Position numbers and translations under genes: made by a program
Assembly (NCBI GenBank): GCA_964552055.1
Contig: CAZKFL010000006.1
Location: 3,167-67,166 of the forward strand
DNA length: 64,000 bases
Reading direction: 5' to 3'
Origin: VGMD01 sp964552055
GTDB taxonomy: Bacteria > Chlamydiota > Chlamydiia > Chlamydiales > 2-12-FULL-49-11
The notes under the pieces: model-generated
Told to the model about the DNA's origin: nothing
Database searches by the model: none
What the model saw: only the letters and a program-made list of their open reading frames with translations
Part shown: positions 1 to 8,880 of the stretch, in pieces
Position numbering within the stretch: position 1 is the stretch's first letter
Layout of the letters: every line of letters begins with the position of its first letter

Positions 1-792
1 CAGCATGTGGTTGAAACGCTTGGGCCCAGTTGGTATCGAGATCAGTTAGTCAATGTATTTGGACTGGGAGAGAGGACTGGAATTGAGCTCCCTTATGAAA
101 ATGCGGGGATGGTTCCTGCTCCTGGAAAAAAATATGCGAACGGTAGCTATCAATGGTCGCTGCCAACCCCATATTCTTTAGCAATTGGTTATAATTTGCT
201 TGTTAATTCTGTTCAGATGGCAAGAGCTTTTTCTGTAATTGCTAATGGGGGATATCTTGTAAAACCAACGCTTCTTCGAAAAGTGGTTTCAAAGGATGGG
301 GTGCTTCTTGATAATACATCGGCTTATCCAAAGAAAAAAGTTTTAGATAAGGAGATTGTAGATGAAATCATAAAAGCGATGAAGTTTACAACTAAACCGG
401 GTGGATCTGCCGTTTTAGCTGATATTCCAGGCTTCACAGAAGCCGGAAAAACAAGTACATCGGAAAAATTAATTGGTGGTCAGTACTCTAAGACGAAGCA
501 TTTTTCCACATTTGTTGGATTTGCTCCTATAACAGAGCCAAAATTTGTTTTATTTATTGGGGTTGATGAACCGGAAAAAGTTTATAAGGCAGGTTTTGGT
601 ACGACACATTTTGGCGGTAAGTGTGCAGCGCCGATTTTTAGAGAGATTTCAAAAAGATCTCTTGAATATTTAGGCGCACATCCGGATGATTGCTATGGAT
701 ATCCAAAAGGCGACCCAAGGTCATGTATTCAAAAAGCCGACTGGACAAAAGAGGTAAATCAATTGGGTGAGCTCTATGAAAAATACAATTAA
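1..792 (+). CDS. ftsI: Penicillin-binding protein 3 / FtsI-type transpeptidase, C-terminal part (5' end outside window)
   Basis: Cross-links peptidoglycan stem peptides at the division septum, acting in the periplasm from an inner-membrane anchor. The frame is open from base 1, so the gene begins upstream and only about 263 codons are visible. These form the end of the transpeptidase domain: the conserved LAIGYNLLVNSVQMARAF helix and the KTS triad variant (AGKTSTSEK, near residue 155 of the visible part), equivalent to the KTG/KTS box of PBPs. The N-terminal anchor and the SxxK and SxN boxes lie outside the window. It overlaps murE by about 17-26 nt, and pbp3-murE-amiA is the order in Chlamydia (CT270-CT269-CT268). 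The product is confident; whether the missing part is intact cannot be seen. Confidence 0.9.
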   Translation, partial: QHVVETLGPSWYRDQLVNVFGLGERTGIELPYENAGMVPAPGKKYANGSYQWSLPTPYSLAIGYNLLVNSVQMARAFSVIANGGYLVKPTLLRKVVSKDGVLLDNTSAYPKKKVLDKEIVDEIIKAMKFTTKPGGSAVLADIPGFTEAGKTSTSEKLIGGQYSKTKHFSTFVGFAPITEPKFVLFIGVDEPEKVYKAGFGTTHFGGKCAAPIFREISKRSLEYLGAHPDDCYGYPKGDPRSCIQKADWTKEVNQLGELYEKYN

Positions 793-2221
793 ACTAAAAA
801 AACTCATCGATGGCCTTGATATCAAGGTTGTAAAAGGCACTAAAGATACTGATCTTGTTGGGCTTACGAGTAATTCCAAACAGGTTGCGCATGGATTTCT
901 TTATATAGCTAAGCGTGGCAAAACACATGATGGTAATCAATATGTAACAGATGCTATTGCAGCCGGTGCAACAGCTATTCTAAGCGATCTTTATAATCCG
1001 TTTTTAGAAGGCGTAACTCAATTAATTACAAGTGATACAAATTCCATGGAGAGCGTGCTAGCAGCTAGGTTTTATGACAATCCCTATGAAAAAATTTTTT
1101 TAATAGGGATTACAGGAACAAGTGGAAAGACGACTACTTCGTATATGATCAGACATATCTTGGGAGATTCAGGGCTAATTGGAACGATTGAATCAATTAT
1201 TGGCGACCATCGCATTAAAAGTGATTTAACAACTCCTGATTGTATAACTTGCTATAAGTTATTAAATGAGATGGTGCTTGCAAAGCTTTCAACAGGAGTT
1301 ATGGAAGTTACTTCACATGCGTTATCCCAAAATAGGGTTGCTGGAATTTCTTATGACGTTGCTGTCTTTACAAATCTTACTCCTGAACATCTTGATTATC
1401 ATAAAAACATGGATGAATATGCGAGTGAAAAGGCTAAACTTTTTTCTATGCTCAAACCAAATGGTACTGCAGTGATTAATTTTGATGATCCCTGGAATTC
1501 TTATATGAAAACAGATCATAAGATTGTGACTTACGGGCTAAAAGAAGGTGCTGATTTTAGAGCAATTGATATTACAATGGATCTCACGGGAACTAAATTT
1601 ACATTGCAGTTCTTAGGAGAAGAAGTAGTTATCAAAACACCGCTAATCGGAAGGTTTAATGTTTACAATACTCTCGCTGCAATTGCTACTTCATATCTCT
1701 ATCACATAGAGATAAAAGACATTAAAAAGAGGCTTGCTACCTTAAAACCTATTCCTGGAAGATTGCAATCAGTTTCTTGTAAGGAAGGAGCTTTTGTTTT
1801 TGTAGACTTTTCTCATAAAACAGACGCATTAAAAAATGTTTTGGAAACGCTTTCTTCTGTAAAAAAAGGGAAGCTCATTACAGTATTTGGTTGTGGTGGA
1901 AATCGAGATAGTGAAAAAAGGCCTCTTATGGCTAAAGTTGCAGAAGATTATAGTGATCTTGTTATTGTTACTTCAGACAATCCACGAAATGAAGACCCGG
2001 ATGAAATTATTAGGCAAATTCAAAAAGGATTTACAAAAAAAACTTACGTAATTGAACTTGATCGAAAAAAAGCTATCGAGAGGGGGCTTTCTTTGCTGGA
2101 AAAGGGAGATACGTTATTAATTGCTGGAAAAGGTCACGAGACAAATCAAATCTTTTCAAATAAATCTATATATTTTGATGACGTCACTGTTGCGTATGAA
2201 TTAGCAAATGCGGTAAGTTAA
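776..2221 (+). CDS. murE: UDP-N-acetylmuramoyl-tripeptide synthetase MurE
   Basis: Cytoplasmic Mur ligase that adds the third stem amino acid to UDP-MurNAc-L-Ala-D-Glu, using ATP. The P-loop GITGTSGKTTTS lies near residue 112 and is followed by TTPD and TSHAL substrate motifs. The DNPRNEDP box near residue 400 is the signature of meso-diaminopimelate-adding MurE enzymes. Length (481 aa) is normal. ATG 776 is chosen. A GTG at 767 would add three residues, and GGGTGAG just upstream of the ATG could act as a ribosome site. The gene starts inside the ftsI end, so translation is probably coupled. amiA follows after 4 nt. Mur enzymes in Chlamydiae serve a thin or septal peptidoglycan. Confidence 0.95.
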   Translation: MKNTIKLKKLIDGLDIKVVKGTKDTDLVGLTSNSKQVAHGFLYIAKRGKTHDGNQYVTDAIAAGATAILSDLYNPFLEGVTQLITSDTNSMESVLAARFYDNPYEKIFLIGITGTSGKTTTSYMIRHILGDSGLIGTIESIIGDHRIKSDLTTPDCITCYKLLNEMVLAKLSTGVMEVTSHALSQNRVAGISYDVAVFTNLTPEHLDYHKNMDEYASEKAKLFSMLKPNGTAVINFDDPWNSYMKTDHKIVTYGLKEGADFRAIDITMDLTGTKFTLQFLGEEVVIKTPLIGRFNVYNTLAAIATSYLYHIEIKDIKKRLATLKPIPGRLQSVSCKEGAFVFVDFSHKTDALKNVLETLSSVKKGKLITVFGCGGNRDSEKRPLMAKVAEDYSDLVIVTSDNPRNEDPDEIIRQIQKGFTKKTYVIELDRKKAIERGLSLLEKGDTLLIAGKGHETNQIFSNKSIYFDDVTVAYELANAVS

Positions 2222-2225
2222 TAAA

Positions 2226-2918
2226 ATGATGAAAAAACTTGCTATCTTCCTTGTATTCTTTTTCTTTTCTTCCTGCTCTTCGAATAAAGTAACCGCACGA
2301 GCAACTTCTCCTGCATATAAGCATAAAGCGCATGAACAGAAAGTCCCCATGCATAAAAAGGAAAATGCTCCTCTAATTGTAATTGATGCAGGTCATGGCG
2401 GATTTGACCTAGGAGCACACAGTCAAACTTATGAAGAAAAAGAAATTTGCCTAAAAACAGCTTTATACTTAAGAAAATATCTTGAAAAAGCAGGCTATCA
2501 TGTGATCATGACAAGAAGTCGTGATGAATACCTCCCTTTAAAAAAGAGAGCAGAGATTGCAAACCAGTCAAAATGTCAAATTCTAATTAGTATTCATTGT
2601 AACTCCGCAAAAAATACGAGCGCAAAAGGAATAGAGATTTTCTATACGCAAAAAACAGAACCTTGGCGTGCAAAAAAATCTAAACAGCTTGCACAAACCA
2701 TCTTATCAAGCCTTTTATCTCAAACAGGAGCTGATTCAAGAGGAATCAAAGAGGGTAACTTTTGTGTCATCAGAGAGACAAAAATGCCTTCAATCTTGAT
2801 TGAAACAGGCTTTCTTACAAATGAAGAAGAGCGTAAGAAGCTCAATAACGACTTTTATTTAGATACTGTCGCAAAATCAATCACATCCGGTGTTGATCAA
2901 TACTTCAAATCCTCCTAG
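2226..2918 (+). CDS. amiA: N-acetylmuramoyl-L-alanine amidase AmiA (lipoprotein-type)
   Basis: Zinc amidase (Amidase_3 family) that cleaves stem peptides from glycan during division. In chlamydiae AmiA also works on lipid II-type substrates. The N-terminus has a short signal peptide ending in SSCSS near residue 17, which fits lipidation or at least membrane export. Zinc ligands are recognisable as H57 (AGHGG), E71 (EEKE) and H124 (SIHCN), with catalytic E193 (LIETGF). Length 230 aa. It starts 4 nt after murE and closes the pbp3-murE-amiA operon, the same order as CT270-CT268. Two adjacent ATGs (2226, 2229) are possible starts. A long palindrome (repeat A) follows the stop. Confidence 0.93.
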   Translation: MMKKLAIFLVFFFFSSCSSNKVTARATSPAYKHKAHEQKVPMHKKENAPLIVIDAGHGGFDLGAHSQTYEEKEICLKTALYLRKYLEKAGYHVIMTRSRDEYLPLKKRAEIANQSKCQILISIHCNSAKNTSAKGIEIFYTQKTEPWRAKKSKQLAQTILSSLLSQTGADSRGIKEGNFCVIRETKMPSILIETGFLTNEEERKKLNNDFYLDTVAKSITSGVDQYFKSS

Positions 2919-2940
2919 ACCCTTTTTTAAAGAAAAAAAG

Positions 2941-3053
2941 AATTTAGCAAGGATAGAAGGATAAAAACTAAAAAATTAAAAACCATGAGTTCATTATCAA
3001 TAGGTTATGATGTTCTAATTGTTTCATCTTTCTATCCTTTCATCCTTGCTAAT
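2941..3053. repeat. Palindromic repeat A, copy 1 (TAGCAAGGAT family)
   Basis: A long inverted repeat between amiA and the tRNA-Arg gene. The left arm (2941-2975) carries TTAGCAAGGATAGAAGGAT. The right arm (3022-3053) is close to its reverse complement and ends in ATCCTTGCTAATT. Inside each arm a GGATxGAA unit is repeated. The loop is about 45 nt and AT-rich. Related copies lie at 4851-4983 and 49165-49297, all just after a stop codon. It may act as a transcription end point or mRNA stabiliser, or be a non-autonomous mobile element; that is inference. Confidence 0.85.
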
Positions 3054-3229
3054 TTGTCTTTTTATTATGCACCCCTAGGGCTAAATTTATCTCTGATTCG
3101 ACTTTTATAACCGATTTATTTTTTTTCAAATCTGATATTTTTGAATTTTTGAAATTGCGTAAGATTTTAAGTATCAGCTTGTAAAATAAAATATGGAATA
3201 TATATGTTGTTTGGGGCTATCTAAAGGTG

Positions 3230-3302
3230 CGTCCCCGGCGCGACTTGAACGCACGACCTGTCGCTTAGGAGGCGACCGCTCTATCCGCTGAGCTACGGGG
3301 AC
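3230..3302 (-). tRNA. tRNA-Arg (anticodon CCT)
   Basis: Read on the minus strand it begins GTCCCCGTAGCTCAGC and folds as a full cloverleaf. The 7-bp acceptor GTCCCCG/CGGGGAC, D stem GCTC/GAGC, anticodon stem GTCGC/GCGAC with loop CTCCTAA, and T arm GTGCG-TTCAAGT-CGCGC are all perfect. Anticodon CCT reads AGG codons. The CCA end is not encoded. The gene stands alone between amiA and gnd. Confidence 0.96.
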
Positions 3303-3356
3303 AAAAATGTGCATTTAATATATGCTAAAAGGAATTTATAATGAAGGGGTGTTTTT

Positions 3357-4808
3357 ATGACTAAGGCAGATATTGGGGTTATTGGACTAGCAGTAATGGG
3401 GCAGAACCTTATTTTAAATATGAATGATCATGGGTTTGCTGTTGCTTGTTTTAATAGAACGTCTGCCAAGACAGATGAGTTTATGGCGGGATCTGCTAAA
3501 GGGACTAAAATTAAAGGTTTTACGCTATTAAAAGAGTTTGTTGGGAGCCTTCAAACGCCGAGAAAAATATTAATGATGGTAAAAGCTGGGCAGGCTGTTG
3601 ATGATTTGATTGCCGAATTAGAGCCGTTTTTAGAGAAAGGTGATATCTTAATTGATGGTGGGAATAGCCATTTTGTCGATACAGAAAGAAGATGCAATGA
3701 GCTTAAGCCAAAAGGGTTATTATTTGTTGGTTGTGGGGTTTCTGGTGGCGAAGAAGGTGCAAGACATGGTCCATCAATGATGCCAGGTGGAGATCATGCT
3801 GCATGGGACTCAATTAAGGATATTATACAAACAATTGCAGCTAAGACGCCAAATGGAGAGCCTTGCGCGGATTGGTTAGGTAGTGGTGGCGCTGGTCATT
3901 ATGTTAAAATGGTGCATAACGGAATTGAGTACGGTGATATCCAAATCATTTGTGAAGCATACGATATTATGGGAAGAGTGCTTGGCTTAGATGATGCTCA
4001 GATGGCTGCAATTTTTAGAACATGGAATAAAGGTGAGCTCGATAGTTATTTGATAGAAATTGCCGCAAATGTCTTAGACTATCAAGATGTTGATGGTAAG
4101 TCTATTGTTTCAAAAATACTTGATAAGGCGGGTGCTAAAGGAACTGGTAAATGGACCACTGAGAGCGCATTAGAAGAGGGGATGCCCCTTACACTCATTG
4201 GAGAAGCTGTTTTTGCAAGATCGCTTTCTGCTCTTAAAGAAGAAAGGGTTAAACTTTCAAAAGTGTACAAAAAAAATCCAAGGCTTTTCACTTTAGAGAA
4301 GGATGAAGCAATTGATAATATTCGAAAGGCGCTCTACGCATCTAAAATTACTAGTTACGCTCAAGGTTATATGTTGATGCAAAGAGCAAGTGAGCATTAT
4401 AAATGGGATCTAAATTATGGGAATATTGCCCTTATTTGGCAAAATGGGTGTATCATTCGGAGTGTCTTTTTAACTAAAATTAAGGATGCGTTTGATCGTA
4501 ATCCTAATCTACCAAACCTTCTCTACGATGATTTTTTTAAAAATGCAATTATCCGTTCATTAGAAGGTTTTAGAAAAGCTGTGATTCTTGCCGTAGAGCA
4601 TGGCGTTCCAACTCCTTGTTTTAGTTCGGCTATTTCCTGGTTTGATGGTATTACCTCAGAGCGTCTTCCTGCAAACCTATTGCAAGGCTTACGTGACTAC
4701 TTTGGCGCGCATACCTATGAGCGTACCGATAAACCAGCTGGAACGTACTTTCATACCGATTGGACAGGACGTGGTGGCAAAGCTGCCTCCGGCTCCTACA
4801 ACGCCTAA
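3357..4808 (+). CDS. gnd: 6-phosphogluconate dehydrogenase, decarboxylating
   Basis: Oxidises 6-phosphogluconate to ribulose-5-phosphate and CO2 with NADP+, giving reducing power and pentose in the cytoplasm. The N-terminal Rossmann fold starts GLAVMGQNL with NRT after the second strand. The catalytic region has LIDGGNSHFVDTERR, VGCGVSGGEEGARHGPS and GAGHYVKMVHNGIEYGD, containing the active-site lysine and glutamate. The C-terminus ends in the usual Gly-rich tail. 483 aa is full length. The ATG at 3357 is preceded by AAGGGG. Orthologue of CT063; as in Chlamydia, lepA and an NTT gene follow. Confidence 0.97.
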   Translation: MTKADIGVIGLAVMGQNLILNMNDHGFAVACFNRTSAKTDEFMAGSAKGTKIKGFTLLKEFVGSLQTPRKILMMVKAGQAVDDLIAELEPFLEKGDILIDGGNSHFVDTERRCNELKPKGLLFVGCGVSGGEEGARHGPSMMPGGDHAAWDSIKDIIQTIAAKTPNGEPCADWLGSGGAGHYVKMVHNGIEYGDIQIICEAYDIMGRVLGLDDAQMAAIFRTWNKGELDSYLIEIAANVLDYQDVDGKSIVSKILDKAGAKGTGKWTTESALEEGMPLTLIGEAVFARSLSALKEERVKLSKVYKKNPRLFTLEKDEAIDNIRKALYASKITSYAQGYMLMQRASEHYKWDLNYGNIALIWQNGCIIRSVFLTKIKDAFDRNPNLPNLLYDDFFKNAIIRSLEGFRKAVILAVEHGVPTPCFSSAISWFDGITSERLPANLLQGLRDYFGAHTYERTDKPAGTYFHTDWTGRGGKAASGSYNA

Positions 4809-4810
4809 AA

Positions 4811-4837
4811 AGAAAAAAGATTCACCGCAGAGAATAA
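4811..4837. repeat. Fragment of repeat B beside repeat A copy 2
   Basis: The bases GATTCACCGCAGAG followed directly by AATAA match both ends of one arm of repeat B (8881-8921) with the middle missing. It is a deletion remnant lying just upstream of an A element. The match is short, so the call is moderate. Confidence 0.5.
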
Positions 4838-4850
4838 GAAAAAAAAGAGT

Positions 4851-4983
4851 CTAGCAAGGATAAAAGGATGGAAGGATAAAAAAAACTAAAAAAATTTAAA
4901 AAGCGATTAGTTCAAAGGCAAGAGGTTTGGATGATCTAATTTTTTCGTTTTTCATCCTTTTATCTTTCTATCCTTGCTAATTT
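4851..4983. repeat. Palindromic repeat A, copy 2
   Basis: Inverted repeat between the convergent gnd and lepA genes. The left arm (4851-4888) reads CTAGCAAGGATAAAAGGATG with a further GGATAAAA unit; the right arm (4946-4983) is its approximate reverse complement ending CCTTGCTAATTT. The loop is about 57 nt. Same family as 2941-3053 and 49165-49297. Its place between two convergent stops suits a bidirectional terminator role. Confidence 0.85.
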
Positions 4984-4992
4984 CTCTTCTTT

Positions 4993-6807
4993 TTAGTCGT
5001 TGTCGGTTTTGAGAATCTCAATGAAGGCTTCTTGTGGGATGGAAACTTTACCGAATTCCTTCATCTTTTTCTTGCCCTTCTTTTGCTTATCCCAAAGTTT
5101 ACGTTTTCTGGAAATATCGCCGCCATAGCATTTTGCGGTAACGTTTTTGGACATTGCGTTAAGGGTTTCTCTAGCGATGATTTTTCCACCAATAGCTGCT
5201 TGAATCGGAACTTTAAACATCTGGCGAGGAATTACATCGAGAAGGCGCTTGCACATTGCTCTGCCTTTATATTCGGCCTTAGATCGGTGCACAAGATTTG
5301 AAAAGGCGTCGATGGGTTCATCGTTAACTTTTACTTCTAATTTAATAATATCGCTTTGGATATAACTATCTTGTTCGTAGTCAAAAGAGGCATAGCCTTG
5401 TGTGATTGATTTGAGTTTGTCATTAAAGTCGGTGATCACTTCGTTGAGGGGCATTTTAAGGTGAAGATAGACTCTTCCGCCTTCGATAGATTCAGTGTGG
5501 ACAAGTTCGCCTCGCTTGTCATTTGCAAGACCCATTATAGCGCCAAGATAATCTGCAGGAGTTAAGATGTTGCATTTAACCCAAGGCTCTTCAACAAAGT
5601 CGATAACGGAAGGATCAGGAAAATGAGATGGTGTTTCTATTTCTACCATCTTGCCACTAGATAGGTGTACTCTATAGCGAACGCTTGGAGCTGTAGTTAA
5701 AATGTCTAAGTCAAATTCGCGTTGGAGGCGTTCAAAAACAATTTCTAGATGGAGCAGTCCAAGAAAACCGCAGCGGAAACCAGTGCCTAGCACAAGTGAA
5801 GTTTCAGGTTCAACTGTGAGAGCAGAGTCGTTAAGCTTTAATTTGTTGAGGGCATCTACAAGTGATTCAAAATCAGACGCATCAACAGGATAGATAGCTG
5901 CAAAAACAACAGGAGAAATTTGTTTAAAGCCGGGAAGTGGGGCCTCGGCAGATTTTAGTACGGTTGTGATTGTGTCGCCAATTTTTATGTCAGATGGTTT
6001 TTTAATATTTGCAAGTAAGTAGCCTACTTCACCTGGCATGAGTATATCAGTAGGTTTTTCGCGAGGACAAAATATTCCCACTTCTTGCACTTCAAACTCT
6101 TTGCCAGTGAACATGCATTTGATCATGGTTTTCTTTGTGATACTTCCGCTCATCACTCTAACATAAACCATTACTCCGCGATATGTGTCATAATGCGAAT
6201 CAAATACAAGCGCGCGTAATACGTTGTCATCAGGCTCTTTTGGAGCGGGTAATGAGTAAACAATTTCTTCTAAAACTTCTGCAATTCCTTGACCGGTTTT
6301 CGCGGATGTTAAAATGGCCTTTGTGGGGTCTAGATGAATGATTTCTTTAATTTGGCGCTTAATGCTTTCGGGATCAGCTGAGGGTAAATCTATCTTATTA
6401 ATTACAGGAATCACCTCTAGTCCTTTATCAAGTGCTAAATGAACATTGGCAAGAGTTTGTGCCTGTACACCTTGAACTGAATCTACGACAAGTAGAGCTC
6501 CTTCACAAGCAGATAGGGATCTTGAAACTTCATAAGAAAAATCGACATGACCGGGAGTATCAATGAAGTTAATTTGGTAAATATCTCCATCCTGAGATTT
6601 GTAATACATGGTAACAGGGTGCGCTTTAATCGTGATCCCGCGCTCTCTTTCAAGATCCATATCATCTAGTAGCTGCTCTTGCATGTCTCTTTTAGCAACT
6701 GTTGCGGTAGCTTCTAGTAGTCTGTCAGCAAGGGTAGACTTACCATGGTCGATATGCGCGATAATTGAAAAATTTCGAATCTTAGTAATATCATATTTTC
6801 TAGTCAT
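4993..6807 (-). CDS. lepA: Elongation factor 4 (LepA) GTPase
   Basis: Ribosome-associated translational GTPase that promotes back-translocation or ribosome remodelling. G motifs are present: G1 AHIDHGKST, G2 ERGITIKAH, G3 DTPGH, G4 NKID. The LepA-specific C-terminal domain (ending KKGKKKMKEFGKVSIPQEAF) is complete. The start is the ATG whose first base is 6807 (MTRKYDITKIRNFSII), giving 604 aa, the normal family size. The frame runs 40 codons further upstream but that part has no homologous character and would overlap the next gene's promoter. Orthologue of CT064. Confidence 0.96.
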   Translation of the reverse strand: MTRKYDITKIRNFSIIAHIDHGKSTLADRLLEATATVAKRDMQEQLLDDMDLERERGITIKAHPVTMYYKSQDGDIYQINFIDTPGHVDFSYEVSRSLSACEGALLVVDSVQGVQAQTLANVHLALDKGLEVIPVINKIDLPSADPESIKRQIKEIIHLDPTKAILTSAKTGQGIAEVLEEIVYSLPAPKEPDDNVLRALVFDSHYDTYRGVMVYVRVMSGSITKKTMIKCMFTGKEFEVQEVGIFCPREKPTDILMPGEVGYLLANIKKPSDIKIGDTITTVLKSAEAPLPGFKQISPVVFAAIYPVDASDFESLVDALNKLKLNDSALTVEPETSLVLGTGFRCGFLGLLHLEIVFERLQREFDLDILTTAPSVRYRVHLSSGKMVEIETPSHFPDPSVIDFVEEPWVKCNILTPADYLGAIMGLANDKRGELVHTESIEGGRVYLHLKMPLNEVITDFNDKLKSITQGYASFDYEQDSYIQSDIIKLEVKVNDEPIDAFSNLVHRSKAEYKGRAMCKRLLDVIPRQMFKVPIQAAIGGKIIARETLNAMSKNVTAKCYGGDISRKRKLWDKQKKGKKKMKEFGKVSIPQEAFIEILKTDND

Positions 6808-6870
6808 AGGAGGATGATTATAGCAGGTCTTACGCCTTAAAAAAAAGGTTTTTTTTAAGGTCAATTTATG

Positions 6871-6876
6871 TATAAT
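6871..6876 (+). promoter_or_regulatory. Candidate sigma66-type -10 box for the 6906 gene
   Basis: A perfect TATAAT about 30 nt before ATG 6906. The upstream hexamer at the right distance (GTTTTT, 17-nt spacer) is a poor -35. It would place the transcript start near 6883, making GTG 6894 an unlikely start. Motif-only call. Confidence 0.4.
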
Positions 6877-6905
6877 TTCTGAAAAAATAATAAGTGAGAT
6901 TATAT

Positions 6906-7352
6906 ATGCCACCCTTACCATCAGCACGAGCCTTTTCTATGTTACCACCCTTAGCAGCGTATGAAGGGTATTTTGTTTCCGTGAGTGGAGATAGAGGGGA
7001 ATACGAAGGTTATGTTTCAGAGAATTGTAATATAAGTCTTTTTATGTACCCGGAAATTATACCTCGCTTTACAAATTTAGCTGCATTTTCAAAAGAAGTA
7101 AATGATTTTGCAATTAGATTATTAACATTTGATGAATGTGCTACTTTGCTTGCAGGTATGAGTAGAGGGGATTTTGAAGTTTTTTGGGTAGATGAGGCAT
7201 CCAAAGTGTATGTTACGAGTCTTGTGAATAGAGCTCTTAGATCTCACTCAGCTAGCCCTGTGGAAGATGATGAAGAATTAGAGCCGCCCGGGGAATCTCC
7301 ACCAATACCACTTGCTCGATCAAGGGCTGTTAGTAGATTCGTAGTCAAGTGA
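6906..7352 (+). CDS. Hypothetical protein, 148 aa
   Basis: I recognise no family. The product starts MPPLPSARAF, has a mixed central region and a disordered Pro/Glu-rich tail with DDEELEPPGE. No signal peptide or clear membrane segment is seen. ATG 6906 is preferred over GTG 6894 because a TATAAT box lies at 6871-6876 and AAGTGAG precedes the ATG. The last 33 nt overlap the convergent end of the NTT gene on the other strand. It sits between lepA and npt, adjacent genes in Chlamydia, so it is an insertion relative to that order. It may be an effector-type orphan, but this is not shown. Confidence 0.55.
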   Translation: MPPLPSARAFSMLPPLAAYEGYFVSVSGDRGEYEGYVSENCNISLFMYPEIIPRFTNLAAFSKEVNDFAIRLLTFDECATLLAGMSRGDFEVFWVDEASKVYVTSLVNRALRSHSASPVEDDEELEPPGESPPIPLARSRAVSRFVVK

Positions 7353-8834
7353 AGCTGATTTAAATTTTTTATCCAGCGAGATAACAGCTATAATCCAAAG
7401 CAGAATGATTACGCCGAGAAAGATGCCAATATAAGGGGCCATAGCAGCGATACTGCCCAGCGTGATAATGAGAAACTGTTGAATGAAAGCCCCTCCTGAT
7501 TTTCCAAATCTTGCGCCTACTACATCGACCGTTGCCTTTCCTTTAACTTTAAGTTCCTGGCTTAAAGGTATATACGCCATCTCCTTTGTGGGGTCAAACA
7601 GTGCGTATTTAGCGGATTTGCTCATGATGTTTTGTGTCATTCCAAAAATAACAGCAAGCCAGAGGGGAGTTGTCCCAAGAATTGAGATGGGCCCTGCAAG
7701 ATGTGAATTGAAGACCATAAATGTGAAAAAGAGAGCGCCTGTGACTAATAGGACAACAGGAGTAATGAGAGCTGCAACTTTCCACCCAAGTTTTCTAACC
7801 ACATTTCCCGTAACAAAAAACATCATAAGCATGGTTACAATGCCCGTGATTCGGGAAAACTGTCCCATAAAAGCGCTATAATCATTAGGATTTGGGAACT
7901 GTATCTTCAGCTGACTCTTCCAGGTAACCTCTACTAAGTTGATGCACATTCCATAAGCGATAACGAGAATAGCAATGCAACCTAGATATTTTGAAGACAG
8001 TAAATATTTTAAGCTAGCCCCAAGTGAAAGTTTAGGTTTGTCCTCTTTCATCTTTTTTTGTGCATGTGCGTCGTAAAAACGGGGGTCTGTCAGAACGTAT
8101 TTATTGATCCACCAGTAAATGGCTAGAATAATCAAGCCGGATGCCACTACTACTGCCATTAATATGTCTAAAGTTACTTGCCAAGGATCGTTAACAGTTA
8201 AAGTGCTTCTTAAATTTGAAGCCCAAATAATAAATGTTCCTGCAAAAAATAAAGATAGATTAGCGCCTAAACCAAATAGGTTATAGAACCTTTTTGACTC
8301 ATTTACCTTAGTGATATCATTTGCAAATCCCCAAAATAAAAGCGAAAGGCAGACGCTTCCCCACAGTTCGGACATAATATAGAAAAGCGAAAATGTCCAA
8401 TTTCGAATGATTGCAATTAATCCCATGAATCCTAGAGGAAGAGATGTTTGCATCCAATTACAAAGCTTTTCTGGATGAAGAGCTTCACGGTTTGGATAAA
8501 GCAAAACAGAGAAGAGAGCAAAAAACAGGATAAAAGGAGCTACTGTTGCATAAAAAAGAGCAGGTTTACTTAATGCATTGCTCATCTTAGAGTAGATAAA
8601 CATGAAAATAAGAGCGCCTGGTAAGACGCCATACACTTTTAAGAAAGGTATTGCCTCAGCACCCGAGTTAGGCGCTGTTACGATCAATGTATCCTTGGTA
8701 TCACGCAATACTGTGTAGTTAAATAAGATAAAAAAGAATAAAAGGAACATTGGGATAAGTTTTTTTAACTCATATGAGTAGACAGGCCAAAAAAATGCCC
8801 GCACTTTCCCAAACTCTTTTGGTTCTTCAGTCAT
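7320..8834 (-). CDS. NTT-type nucleotide transporter (ATP/ADP translocase family), paralogue 1
   Basis: Inner-membrane carrier of the TlcA/NTT family that moves host nucleotides, typically exchanging ATP for ADP plus phosphate. 504 aa with about 11-12 hydrophobic helices. The first helix is followed by the family block NYTVLRDTKDTLIV, and an E-L-W-G-S-V-C helix and a Lys/Glu-rich loop (residues about 250-270) are typical. The C-terminus ends in a charged tail. It is a close relative of the next gene upstream (9085-10641) and both lie between lepA and the CT066 homologue, where Chlamydia has the single npt1 (CT065). Family members may carry ATP/ADP, other NTPs or NAD+, so the substrate cannot be fixed from sequence. 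Confidence 0.93.
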   Translation of the reverse strand: MTEEPKEFGKVRAFFWPVYSYELKKLIPMFLLFFFILFNYTVLRDTKDTLIVTAPNSGAEAIPFLKVYGVLPGALIFMFIYSKMSNALSKPALFYATVAPFILFFALFSVLLYPNREALHPEKLCNWMQTSLPLGFMGLIAIIRNWTFSLFYIMSELWGSVCLSLLFWGFANDITKVNESKRFYNLFGLGANLSLFFAGTFIIWASNLRSTLTVNDPWQVTLDILMAVVVASGLIILAIYWWINKYVLTDPRFYDAHAQKKMKEDKPKLSLGASLKYLLSSKYLGCIAILVIAYGMCINLVEVTWKSQLKIQFPNPNDYSAFMGQFSRITGIVTMLMMFFVTGNVVRKLGWKVAALITPVVLLVTGALFFTFMVFNSHLAGPISILGTTPLWLAVIFGMTQNIMSKSAKYALFDPTKEMAYIPLSQELKVKGKATVDVVGARFGKSGGAFIQQFLIITLGSIAAMAPYIGIFLGVIILLWIIAVISLDKKFKSASLDYESTNSP

Positions 8835-8880
8835 GCCTTACTAATACGTGAATGGGCGCAATTTTTCAAGAAAAAAGGAA

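Noticed and set aside
2941..3053. Repeat A considered as a CRISPR array or rRNA-like structure
   Set aside because: Only two facing arms with no regularly spaced direct repeats and no cas genes; it is a palindrome.
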